This document shows, one piece after another, positions 48,197 to 59,914 of a stretch of DNA of 64,000 nt. The stretch is from NCBI GenBank assembly GCA_964017185.1, contig OZ024870.1, positions 22,405,621 through 22,469,620 of the forward strand. The letters run 5' to 3'. The translations under genes were made by a program, and so were the position numbers. Every line of letters starts with the position of its first letter. The stretch's first letter is position 1. The notes beneath the pieces are model-generated. The model was given only the letters and a program-made list of their open reading frames with translations, did no database searches and had not been told where the DNA came from. The DNA is from Rugalucina vietnamica. Lineage: Eukaryota; Mollusca; Bivalvia; Lucinida; Lucinidae.

Positions 48197-51100
48197 CTCC
48201 GTGGGCCAGTAGGGCTTACCATGCACCCCCATAAGGATCCTCTTGGAGTGGTATAACATTGTTCATAGGACCCCCCTGATTAAGAATCAAAATGTTAACA
48301 CTCTATATCCTCATTCCGACCCGCCATTTTGGACGGTTTTCAAGATGGCCGCCATGCAAAAATGGAAAAGCGCATGTAAAATATAATAAAACTCTTAAAA
48401 CTTCTAATCTGCTCACTTTTATGTGCAGAATATGCACATATAAATATCTTCACTCTATTTCTGATATAAGTTTATCAAAATTAGGTCTTTAAATGATGGC
48501 ATACAAGATGGCCGCCACATTGAAAAGCATTTTTTGCGATTTTTGTTACCCCCCCCCCCCTTCCCCCAAAAAAGCTTTTTGTTCACTTTTACTAAAGACT
48601 ATGATGTTTTAGTCATTAAGAGAGATGAAGCTATTATTTTCATGATAATTCAACCACTGTTCTGACCTACCATTTTGGACTGTTTTCAATATGGCCGCCA
48701 TGCAAAAATGGCAAAGTGCATGTTTAGTACTCAGAAACTTCTAATCTGCTTACTTTTATGAGCAGAACATGCACGTGTTAGTGTCAAAACTCTAATTTTG
48801 ATGTAAATTAACCAACATTAGGTCTTCAAATGATGGCATACAAGATGGCCGCTACATTCAAAAGCATATTTTGTGATTATTGTGAATGTTCCCCCATAAA
48901 AGCTTTTTTTTATTCAGTTTCACTTAAATCTATGTTGTTTGGGTCATACTCATAGATGCAGATATTATTTTTATGCTAAGTCAACCATAACAATCTGATA
49001 TAAGTGTATTTTAGTACAAGTGTATAATCTGCAATTTGTCAGAAAAGCTGGCTGACATAATTTAAAAAGCCATATGAAAGCTACATTTGTTACCTTTAAT
49101 ACTTTTTTCCCTAAAATCGCTTTCTGATAACATGATTAGGCAAGAAACATCCACATAAGTCTGATTCTTTTTGATGTTTGATAGTCTTAAATTATTTTAT
49201 GTAGTATGGCATCAAAAAAGACTGTCATACATTAATATAGGATAAAAAGGACAAACTGGTTAAAATATGCCCTTACCTTGTATGACCAAAAAGATTAATG
49301 CATTTGTCAGGTATGTACCAGGTGTGACTAGCTGTATCAATCATTAGCAGACAAAAGAAGAGTAAGTCTGACACAGAGACAAAGTTTTAGTTCTGATACT
49401 TGTGGTGGAGATGCAACATTGAATTCACTATCCCAGATGTAAAAAATTAAGATCCCATCATTTTGCTTTCAAACAGTCAAAATCTGATGGGCATCTTCAG
49501 AAGCTAATTGTAATTCGCATGCCTTTACTGTTAAAACCAATAAAACAACAAAAAAGAACATGCATCGATATCACAAATATTTTTATTAGCAATTCACTGA
49601 AAATATAACCCGTCCATAAACATCTATCTTAGAGGAGCAACCAGCTAACATGACCTAGGGCAAAATCATTTGCTGAGAAACACTCTATAACTAGAATGTA
49701 TTTTAGCAGAAGGTTAAGAAATGTAGTTGTGGACAATATTTGATTATAGTAGAGATGACAAAATACTTCAAACAGCTGAAAAAGTTAACAACGGTTCTAT
49801 TCTTAGAAAAATCTAAGGTTATGATTTGATTGCATGTGATCATCATTATCCTCAAAGAGAGACACTGATAAAACATTTTAGGTTAATCTCACTAGATACA
49901 GCCTTCCCGTTGAATCAACAACCTAGATGATAAACAATTAACTAATGTTTATCAAGTTAAAAATCCCGCAGTGACTATCACTAACTTATTTTGTAGAAAC
50001 TTAACTCTATCCCCTTTTCCAGGCCAGTTAAATTTTGCAAAATATTCACGATGCTTAGTGTCCCATGTGTTTTAGATGCAAATTCAAGCCTCTTTAATCT
50101 ATATTGATAGTTAGACAGTCCACGATGTCCAAAATGCCTATTTACCTTAAAGTTTCTTTGTTTTGAATAAAGACAATCCTTGTTGATTCAATCATGGAGA
50201 GTGTTCCAGGACACAGTGTGCACAGTTACAATTGTTTCGGACCCTAAGCAACCTTCTACTCTGTCTGGGGTGAAAGGTAATTTAGGGTATGACGGTGCAA
50301 ATTACACAGTATTGAAATAACTGCGGTCATTATGCAAATTAGTTTGCCGAACTGTCTTGTGATTGTTTGCGAATAATCTGTATCTTTAAACTGCACATTT
50401 TACACATTACTTCAGTATAATGTAAATCTTCCTAATTGTCTGAACATTTTGAATCAAGTTGCATCTTTGATAATTTTTTTGTGTGCAGTATTAACAATTT
50501 TGCACCTCGCTGAAAGTAGTCATTTACTTAGCAAGGTCAGCAAATTGTCGGGCATAATGAGGATTATAGGCTTCTTCTTTACACAAATACAAGATTGGTA
50601 TGGTTGAATTAGCATGAAAATAAAAGCTACATCTCTGTTTATGACTCAAACAACAGATATTTAAGTGAAACGGATAAAAAAACTTTTAGGGAGGGGGTGG
50701 GGGTAACAAAAATGGCAAAATATACTTTTCAATGTGGCGACCATCTTGTATACCATAATTTAAAGACGTAACTTTGTTAAATACACATAAGAAAGGGAAT
50801 TTAAGCACTTATACATCAATTTTGTGCTCATAAAAGTAAGCAGATTAAAACTTAAAAGAGTTTTGCTATACTAAACATGCACATATATTTGAGTGAAACT
50901 AAAAAAACAAGTTTTTTGGTGGTGGGGGGTAGGAAGTAACAAAAATCGCAAAATATGCTTTTAAATGTGGTGGCCATCTTGTATGTTATCATTTGAAGAC
51001 CTAATTGTGATCAAAATGTGAGACACTAACACTAGCATGTTCTGCTCATAAAAATAAGCAGATTAGAAGTTTTTAAGAGGTCTATTATACTATATATGCA

Positions 51101-51614
51101 TTTTGCCATTTTCGCATGGCGGCCATCTTGAAAACCACCCAAAATGGCGGGTCAGAAGAGTGGTTGAATTATCATGAAAATAATAGCTGCATCTCTTCTA
51201 ATGACTCAAACAAAATAGATTTTAGTGAAAGGGGGAAAAGGTAACAAAAATCGCAAAAAGGTAACAAAAATCGCAAAAACATGTTTTTCAATGTGGCGGC
51301 CATCTTGTATGACATCATTTTAAGACCTAATTTTGATAAACTTACATCAGAAATGGAGTGTAGACATATATACGTGCATTTCCTGCTAATAAAAGTAAGC
51401 AGATTAGAAGTTTTAAGAGTTCTAATATATCTTACATGCGCTTTTCCATTTTTGCAGGGTGGCCATCTTGAAAACCGTCCAAAATGGCGGGTCGGAATGA
51501 GGATATCAAGTGTTAACATCTTGATTCATAATCAGGGAGGTCCTATGAACAATGTTATACCACGTCAAGAGGATCCTTAGGGGGGTGCATGGTAAGCCCT
51601 CCTGGCCCACGGAG
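48197..51614. mobile_element. Foldback-type transposon with long, internally repeated TIRs
   Basis: 3.4 kb. Outer termini CTCCGTGGGCCAGTAGGGCT and the complement AGCCCTCCTGGCCCACGGAG are flanked by TA (48195-48196 and 51615-51616). The inverted arms run on through GGATCCTCTTGGAGTGGTAT, CATTGTTCATAGGACC and then tandem modules of roughly 350 bp containing CATTTTGGACGGTTTTCAAG, ATGGCCGCCATGCAAAAATG and ACAAGATGGCCGCCACATTG. The left arm has about two modules and the right arm about three. The middle (about 48950-50650) is unique and has no recognisable transposase. U2 near 28697 has the uninserted sequence. Confidence 0.8.
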
Positions 51615-52055
51615 TATTACACATGTATATTGAGCCCCGTTATGAGAAAATATGTTTTCGGAAGCGCATATCAGATTTGGCACAGCACCTGTCTGACATG
51701 GCAAAGAAGAAGGCTAGAAAGGTTAAGGTTTGCATTAAGGCGAAAACCGTGGATTGTCTTTTAACGATCAACCCCAAAAATGCCCGGTGGACAGTATTGA
51801 CGACTGGATTCCATGCTAAATACGTAGTGCATTGTCTTTCTTAAAGTTTAGTAGTAGTAGTAGAAGAAGTAGTAGTTCACAGTTCGAGTTATATACAAAT
51901 TCCAGAATTATCGTAATTTCCTGCTTAAAGTTTTGATGTTTTGTCTTTGTGAAATATGTGTGCGCCAGTTGAGCATCATGTATGTTTTTCTTTTAATTTC
52001 TTTAATTAAAATCATTTAAATTATTTAATAAATGGCGTACGTTGGACGATTAAAG

Positions 52056-52143
52056 CATGCAATGATCAGGAAAGGGCGCATTCGGAAAGAAGGCCCACTC
52101 CAAAAACCGAGGTGGGAAAAAACAAATGGACAATAAGGTATTT
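52056..52143 (-). mobile_element. PLE 3' terminal fragment, minus orientation
   Basis: GCAATGATCAGGAAAGGGCG ... AAAAACCGAGGTGGGAAAAA, about 90 bp only. It lies just upstream of the plus-strand copy at 52415. Confidence 0.65.
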
Positions 52144-52414
52144 GTAGTGGAGGTACAACTCAAGGTTACAGGAAGTGCACTTCTAGTGCACATTCTTTGA
52201 GAGACAAGTGCACTTAGGTTAGAGCGACATCAGAACACGATGTGCACAACGAATTGGACTGCTGGTGCACCTTAGTCTAAAATTGCGCTGTATTTAGAGT
52301 GACATCTAAATACATTATCAGATTCTTAATTTTCTTGCAATTTTGAACTTCATGTGTTTAATCTATAATTATATTCAACTTTTGAGAACAATTTGTGGAT
52401 AGCAGTCGCTCAAT
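52144..52414. other. Spacer between inverted PLE pieces
   Basis: Contains repeated GTGCAC-type words (AAGTGCACTTCTAGTGCACA, GGTGCACC). No gene is recognised. Confidence 0.4.
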
Positions 52415-53639
52415 TTCCTACGATGTATTGGTTACCTAAGCTTCACAAAAGACCGTATACGGCTAACTTTATTGCAAATTCTAGTTCTTGTACTACCACT
52501 AAACTTTCTAAATTATTAACTTCCTCTCTTACTGCTATCAAATCTCATGTCATACGATACTGCGAGACGGTGTATGAAACTTCAAATAAAAACTGGCTTT
52601 GGTCAATAAAACATTCTGGCGAGGTGCTCAGTAAACTAAAGTGAAGAGGGTTCCGTGCGACGAGCTTGTCCACATACCGTATTTCTACTTTGTATACCAC
52701 ATTGCCACATAATCTGGTTAAAGAAAAACATCTCGATTTGATAGGGTGACTTTCAATTAAAAAAACTATGGTTCACTTAATTTGGCCTGTAATTACAGAA
52801 AAGCTTTTTTCACTTCCTCTGACCAAAGTCGATATACACTTTGGTCATGTCAGAATGTATGCGATGCCTTATCCTATCTCCTGAATAATATTTATATTAG
52901 ATTCGGAACCAAGTTATACAAACAAATTGTTGTAATTCTGATGGTAACAAATTGAGCCCCTCTCGTAGCTGATTTATTTTTATTCTGCTACGAAAGAGAT
53001 TTCATGGAGTCTCTTAATCATGATTATCAAGCTGATGTTTTCGAGGCCTTCAATTCGACTTTTAGGTACCTCGATGACCTTTTGAACATTGACAATCCTT
53101 ATTTGGAAGGCATAGTCAATCAAATTTATCCATCTGAACTACAGCCAACACCACAGATATTGAAGCCCCCTTTTAGGATTTACATCTTTCTATTGCAAAT
53201 GGATTTATTTATGATAAACGCGATGAATTTCATTTTGATATAGTAAATATCCGTTTTTGTTATGGTGGCGTTCCTCGCCATGCTTCGTATGGTGTATAAA
53301 TGTCTGCATTCATGTAGCGGACTTAAACGCAAGAAATAAATGTTTAACAGCCAAACTTCTCCAGCAGGGCTATTGGTATCATACACTTCGAAAAATATTT
53401 GCTAAATTTTATCGCAGACACTATGAGTTGATTTCCAAATGTTAGGCTGAAGATGCTTTTAAGTGAGGGCCTTTCGGAACCAGAAATTTATGGTGACTTG
53501 GCTCACAAATTTAAGAAACGGATAGGAAGAAATGATTTTTTTCTTTTCATTACATGGTTAATAACTATGCTGGCTTCTTTAATGCACGCCGGTGGATCGG
53601 GCGTCAGACTCTATGATTGCCCCGACATAAAGCTATTCA
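52415..53639 (+). pseudogene. Decayed PLE reverse transcriptase with UGA at two cysteine codons
   Basis: Recognisable from MYWLPKLHKRPYTANFIANS to a C-terminus near 53635. The catalytic FRYLDDLLNID is kept (53062-53094). In 52415-53100 the frame meets three UGAs and no UAA or UAG: at KLK-UGA-RGFRA (other copies have Cys), at LIG-UGA-LS (others have Trp, next to small indels), and at VTN-UGA-APLVADLF (others have Cys). Frameshifts follow from about 53140 on. Either this subfamily used more selenocysteines, or these are chance Cys-to-stop changes in a dead copy. Confidence 0.75.
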
Positions 53640-54004
53640 TTTAGTTGGTTAGGGCCGGAGCTTCTGGTCTGTTGCTTGGCCCACGGGGATTCAATTTGTG
53701 TTTTTCTTTTGCTCCGGGTTTCAGTAAGTTATTCGGTGCCCAGGGATCTCCATCGCAGGCAGCTTACTGAATCTGTTGTCCTCGTTTTTTGATTCACCAG
53801 GGTGGTTATCATGATTTATTTGTTTGTCCTTGATGATTCATTGACTAGTTAGAGATTCGCCACGAGGATCGAACAACTAGTAACTAAATGTTGTGAACCA
53901 ATGCAGAAGATGAGGGAGAGGTTAGGCGCCTGTAAAACCGGTTTAAGCCCCCAGTAGTTTTATATAACTGATCGTTCCAAGGCGATACTTCTGTTGTGGT
54001 TTCT
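52415..54004 (+). mobile_element. Penelope-like element, 5'-truncated and decayed copy
   Basis: Plus strand, starting within the RT at FPTMYWLPKLHKRPY and running through a decayed RT and 3' UTR to about 54004. There the family tail stops early (TGTTGTGGTTTCTTTTACGT) and joins the sequence shared with 30860-31230. The final ~200 bp of the tail are therefore missing. Confidence 0.85.
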
Positions 54005-54599
54005 TTTACGTAATATGTTTTGAATAGATATGGATAACTTGTCCGCAGCGTCTGTTGCATCCGTTTGTTTTGGTGTGACTGTACTTTAACAAAAAACGGT
54101 GGTTGCTTACATCAAATCGCACCGTTTTATATGCAAGAGAGTGTAATATCACGTATCTGAAGATTTCCGTAAAAGATGGTACCACAAATAATGTAGTCAA
54201 GTATATGTATCTCTTTAGTATGCATCTGAATATATCCAAAAACGTTATTTTGAATTCGAGCAGCAACCATCTTGAATGTGCTCGCATTTATATGTAATTA
54301 CATGTATAATACGTAAATTCATTAAGAACAATTAGTCCCGCCCACAAATATCGACGGACTGCTACGTATAGTATCCGCAACTATCCGCAGCATCTGTAAG
54401 AGTAAGTGTGACCCAGCTCTAACCAGTACTCCTAAATGAGCAACAAACATGTCTTTATGTAGGACGCGATGTTAATTTATTATAAATAGATCCATATAGC
54501 CTAAAAATTCTAAAATTTGATAAACTTTTGCTTTTGCTTCGGCCTACGATGTGTTCTCTAAGTATATGTGCATGTAACTGATCGTCACTTTTCTTTGTT

Positions 54600-54660
54600 C
54601 CCAACATTTTTTATTTGGATTTCCTTCTGATTTCCTGATCATTGCCTAGTTTTACCTTTT
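54600..54660 (+). mobile_element. PLE 3' terminal fragment, plus orientation
   Basis: Very diverged tail: TTTCCTGATCATTGCCTAG then TTTTACCTTT. Confidence 0.45.
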
Positions 54661-56011
54661 TATTTTTAAAACCTTTTTTCAATCTCTTTGGTTACTCTAA
54701 ATACACAGTATGTTCCCCATTTTCAAGAATTCTGCCAACGCTACTGTAGGACACTTCATTTATAGACTTACTACTATCTGCAATCATATTTATTATAGGA
54801 AAACTATTAAGATGAAAAACATAATTTCGCAATAATTATGTTTCATAGACTAGTAGCTAGTCTATCCACCAGTGTGTCCTGTCGGTCGATAGTAATTCCC
54901 GGTTCATAATAAAATGACTGATAACTTGATACATGATAACAGTGATTTATTTTATCTAAACTACAAGATTTCATTTTCGGTTGATTTTTCTTTTTATGTA
55001 CGCTCTACAATTTCAAAAGTCATCCCTCCATAGTACTTATATTGAACTCATCCCTCAGCTGCTATTATTTTGATGCATTATACCGCGAAGGAATCAGAAA
55101 AAGAAAAGAAATCTCTAAGCTTTGAGTTAATTCCGTCTTATATAGCGTTGCTTATAATATAAAATAGCATAATTTGAATCTGCGAAGGCTTGTTGCGGTA
55201 TTGGAAATGACATCTTTTTCATCAAAATAAAGACATGATTTACGAGTCTTGCTTACAACATACATAAATGTATACAATATGTGCTAAAAGGTATTTTTTG
55301 TGTATGCAATCTCTTAAAGTATGTTTGAACTTTGTGTATATTTGACTCCTCAGTATTTTGCGATCATTGTAGGTTCTGTAATAGACCTGGGCATCGTTAG
55401 TGTTTACCTTTATATATAAATCCGAACAAAATGACAAGCGGTGAAATCAACATAATCCCAACGAAATTTCGTTTTTTCAGCTCCATGTGCATATAAATGA
55501 CAACGAAATCTAAATGAAATCGTTGCAGCATGGTCAGTAAATTCGTCCAGTTCGTGTTCTTCTTAGTGCGTGATGATTATTGTGATCATGCGCTGGCCTC
55601 TTGTTCACCTGGAAAGATGAAAGGATGGACTCAAAAACTGATAGCAGATGATTCGAGACATGTATAGTAAAAAAGTTTGATCTTTGCATAAGCAATTTAA
55701 TATTTGTCCCATGACAGCTGAGGTGAGCATAAAAACTCGGGGTCTGATTGACTGCGTACGATAAATCATGTCATTCGAGTTTCAAAGAGTGTACATTTTT
55801 CTTAAGAGAAATCATAGGTCCCTTATTTCACACAAATATGTTTCCAGAAACTGCAATATAAGTGTAACTTTATTTGTTAATATGTATTGTACAGTGTACA
55901 CAATGATCAGTAAGCCAAGTTCACAGAAAATGTGCTGGAGCAACAAATCAAAACTACTAATTTCTAAAAAGGTGAACCATAACCGAACAAAATATAACAT
56001 GAAATAACTTT

Positions 56012-56452
56012 TGAAGTTGTCGGGCAGCTTACTGAATCTATGAGTCTTCGTTTTTGATTTATCATGGTGGTTATCCTGATTTATGTGTTTGTCCTTGATG
56101 ATTCATTGACTAGTTAGAGATGCACCACGAGGACCGAACAATTAACTAAATGTTGTAAACCACTGCAGAAGCTGAGGATGATGTTATGGCCCTGTAAAAT
56201 CGTTTTCAGCCAGCCAGTAATTTTGTGTTACTGATCATTCCAATGCTATACTTCTGAGGTGGTTCTTATTGTTTTATCTTTTGGTGTTGAATTTTTGTGC
56301 TGTTAGCACCTTATGTATGTTTTCATATTATTAGTAAAGTTTGGGTAACTGAGTGGCCACCTAATGGGTAAATGGCTGCTCATTCGGCTTACAATATGTT
56401 TTCTAAGTACCTGATTTTTCCCACCTCGGTTTTTGGAGTAGGAATTACTTTT
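56012..56452 (+). mobile_element. PLE 3' UTR fragment, plus orientation
   Basis: From TTGTCGGGCAGCTTACTGAA through GATTCATTGACTAGTTAGAG to TTCCCACCTCGGTTTTTGGA. It is placed in U4 where U2 has the poly(T) tract at 19860-19904, just before TTAATTTTCTGAAATGAC. Confidence 0.8.
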
Positions 56453-58270
56453 TGTTACCTTAATTTTCTGAAATGACTGATTTGTCGAGTGATCGAGTGA
56501 TGTCAAAGACAAGCATAAGGGGCGAATGACGAAGAGACGTCGACGTTTACGTGTACAGTGAAGGTCTTCCGGTCTTTCAACTTTGTTGAGTGAAAAAAAG
56601 TGTCTGATTTTTATACTAGCAACTATGAAGCGAAGCACTTAGTAGCAACAATTGAATCAAATTAAAATATGACAACATCGTTAAAAGGAATCAGATTTCC
56701 TGTGTGCATTAAAACAATTAAATTACATATGCACGTTTACGACATCAAGTCGGAAGCAAGGCGGGACAATAAATAATAAAATAGATATCTAATACATTAT
56801 AGTGTATCCATAAATTTCCAATTCGTGTTTGAAGAGACATCGTTCGTAACTTGAGTTGATTCTTATAGACATGTCAACCGAATCAGTGGAAAAATATGCA
56901 TTGGACATTGATTTTGTTTATTTTTATTCCAGCCTAGTCACATCGAGTTAATACAACCCATTAAGATGCCAACTGTCATATACTTTTAGTGAAACATTCA
57001 TCCTTTACAGAAGATTAAAGATCAAATTGTTGCCAATTCTTCACACAAACTTCGTGTCTAAAATCTCGATCGCTACAATATGAATCAGATTTATTTACAC
57101 TACTGTATTCATTTGCCATTAAAAAGGCATCATTTTCCCATTAAAATGACATGAAAATAACTAAACCCATTAATTCTTGCCATTAATCCTTGTTGAAATA
57201 TTTTTAATGGGATTTTGCTATACCATTAAAATAGCATTATATTCATGTACACATGCCTTTAAACTAACAAACAAAAATGTTCCCGGTAATGTTGAAACTT
57301 TCATGGCCATTAAAAGTCAGTTAATTCTTGTTAAGAATTGTTTTAATGGCACATTAAAGGGGGTTACTTTAATGGTGAGTATCATTAAAGTAATGGGCAA
57401 TGCTGTCCAAGTTGATGTTCAAATTTTCATGGCCATAAAAATGCCAGTTTATTCCTTTAGGGAGTTGTTTTCATGGCAAATTAAAGGGGCTTAATCCAAT
57501 GGAAAAAAATTAAAGACATTTAAAATAATGGCCAATTTTATGTTAAGACTTTCAGGGCCATAAAAAACTTGTTAAATCTTGTAGAAAGCTGTTTTCATGG
57601 CAAATTAAGGGGAATTAATTTAATGGTGTAAAATTTAATGACATATAAAATAACGGCCCAGTTGATGTTCAAACTTTCATGGCCATAAAAAACTAGTTAA
57701 CTCCCGTAGAAAGTTGTTTTCATGGCAAATTAAATAAGATTAATTTAATGGTAAAAATAATGATATTCAAAGTAATGACCACAAAATTGGAAAACTATTT
57801 TAAAGTCCTTCAGTTAAACAGTGGAATTAACTCTGCTGTCATTAAAATAACAAACAAAACTAGTCTAGTTCATGTTAAAACTATCATGGCTATTAAAAAT
57901 CTGTTAAATCTAGAAAGGAATTAGTCACATGAAGGGGTTTTGTTCGAAGGTTATAGAACTCTTGCATTTTCGAGACGAGCTTTAATTTTTTGCGTGTAAG
58001 GTTAGGGTTTGGTGCAACCAGTCCTTGAGCTTGGAAGTTTAGTTTGGGTCCTTCACAATTTTAAGCAGGTGCTTAAATGTAATTGGTCAACTAAAGGTAA
58101 TAAAATGATAATAAAACAGTAAAATAAAATTTCACCTTTAGCCCTACCCAGAGGCATGGACCCTGCATTCAGATCCGGGATTCAGATGTCATGGAATGAA
58201 GGTTATAACTCTATTAGGTACCAATGGTCCAAGTATAGACAGCTTCTTATTAGTGTTTGCAGGATATGAA

Positions 58271-58646
58271 CCCCGGGGGAGTGGGGTACTCACATACTGG
58301 GACAGTGCAGGTATGTTCCCCACTAAAGCCCCCCGTCCTCTTTTTTTTGACATTTTGTGCTCTTAAAGGCCCCTCTTTTTCATGAAAACTACGTTTTAAA
58401 GGTTTCCACTTTTACAGAAATCCAGGTACTTCGTCGATTTCCCACTCTTAAAGACCCCTCTTTTTCAAACAAATAAGTTCATAAAGCTCCCTCTTTTACA
58501 GAAATCCAGGTACTTTGTCAGCTTTTTGCCAAAAAATGTAAATTTCAGGATTAAATCTTTGTTAGTCTGATGAGCTCTGAAAGCTCCCCTATTTTCAGTA
58601 CGGGGGCATATATACCAGTTTCATATGTATGTACCCCACTCCCGGG
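58271..58646. mobile_element. 376-bp MITE nested in the CACTA element
   Basis: Inverted ends CCCCGGGGGAGTGGGGTACT and the complement of GTACCCCACTCCCGGG are flanked by ATATGAA / ATATGGA. Inside are tandem phrases of CCCTCTTTTTC and AGAAATCCAGGTACTT. I recall similar CCCGGG-ended MITEs in other marine invertebrates. Confidence 0.7.
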
Positions 58647-59345
58647 ATATGGACATAAAAAATATGAATTCGGTAAATTGCATATTTGATAAATTGGCCT
58701 AAATTTTGACCTCCAGCCCATCTTCAGCATAGACCTTGAGGTCCCATATCATGGAATAAAGCTGGCATATAGGAAACATATGGCCCAATTATCAATTATG
58801 ATACTTTCTGATAAGTGGTTGTCAAGATAATGACAGTGAGAGAATAGCCTGTATACAATAAATTGTACATTTTAAAGGTTGCTTACATGTTCCAGTATAG
58901 TCCCATCCCCATGCACAGACCCTGGTATTCTCCGATCCCCAGGCACGGAGCTTGGTATCCGACCTTATTTAATGGAAATACAGTTAGGAGTAACATTCTG
59001 AAGTAGCCTATTCTAAGTAGACCGAGTTGACATGGACCTAATTGTTTTAACCAAAGTGTCTATAATCAACAATGTACTAAGAAATATGCAAACTAAACTT
59101 ACACATATTGCAGGTAACTGAAGGGTATCACAGATCTTCCTGGGTTTACCCTTGTAATTTTAAGTAAAGTAGCTCTGCAATATCTGCTGGTTGCGGGACT
59201 ACCTTGATAACATGCTTCTTATTTATATGTGATTCATATGCTACTATGTGGTGGCCCATAATTGGAAATAAGTTTATTCTATTCTATTCTATTTCTTTAC
59301 ACAAGTACGAATTTTCTCCCTTTCTGGTGCAATTTCAAAATGCAG

Positions 59346-59443
59346 GCGGTCAGTTTCAAAAAGATGAAAATAGATCAGAGAACTTTGGTTATACTCTTTG
59401 AAATGGAACATTCAGTGGTTGATATGATCATAAAAGACTTCAG
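59346..59443 (+). other. Candidate exon in the CACTA core (unidentified protein)
   Basis: An open 98-bp stretch between a pyrimidine-rich tract ending TGCAG and a CAG|GTATTG donor, reading KMKIDQRTLVILFEMEHSVV and ending IIKDF. It has no recognised domain. Its phase does not join directly to the next candidate exon. Confidence 0.3.
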
Positions 59444-59570
59444 GTATTGTTTTATTGTGGTGCACTCATCTATATTTGTAAAACTTTGAAATGTCAACAA
59501 AGCTTTTGAAAAGTACTGGCTTTTTAGAAAACCAAATTTTCAGACTTTGTGAAATTTATTATTAATTTAG

Positions 59571-59914
59571 CTGATTTGTGTCTTTGCCACTCAATGATGC
59601 TACTGAAGAAGTGTGTTTATTATAAAAAGGTATGTAAGGTAGATAATTAAATAGTCCAGTAAGCTGGTTCGTTGGTTGGTTGCTTGGTTGTAGTCAAGTC
59701 CTAATTGTCCCTAGTGGTCTGTCGGCGTGGTGTCTCTCTGTATTATTTTCTCTCTGAGTATAACTTCATACATGTTATACTTTAGGTGGTGCGCTTGTGT
59801 TCTGAATTTGATATAGCTGTAAGTCCAATTATCCAGTCACTGACAGTCCAAGATGATCTTGTAAACCTGTTAAACGTAGTGGTTATGATGCCTGATTTTG
59901 AACTTGGTGATCAG
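59571..59914 (+). other. Two further candidate exons (59571-59629 and 59786-59914)
   Basis: The first lies between TTAATTTAG and AAAAAG|GTATGTAAGG, a near-perfect donor. The second lies between ATACTTTAG and GATCAG|GTAAAT. They join in phase 0 and read CHSMMLLKKCVYYKK then VVRLCSEFDIAVSPIIQSLT and on to MMPDFELGDQ without a stop. No family is recognised. They may be a captured host gene fragment or remains of a transposon gene. Confidence 0.35.

Larger units (their letters stand above)
32285..54924 (+). repeat. Unit U3 of the long-repeat array, expanded by insertions
   Basis: Third unit, 22.6 kb. Removing the nested PLE complex (38777-45037), the mariner-like MITE (46632-47672) and the foldback element (48197-51614) leaves about 12 kb, close to U2. 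Alignable segments with U2 include 33480-34760 with 20650-21900, 37370-38770 with 24600-26610, 45060-46630 with 26630-28225, and 51620-51845 with 28700-28930. Gaps not listed separately (for example 34470-36960 and 47673-48190) are backbone without recognisable genes. Confidence 0.65.

Noticed and set aside
48292..51519. Two similar ORFs in opposite orientation (48292-48492 plus, 51172-51519 minus) as a gene pair
   Set aside because: They are mirror-image parts of the inverted arms of the foldback element, with no coding signature.
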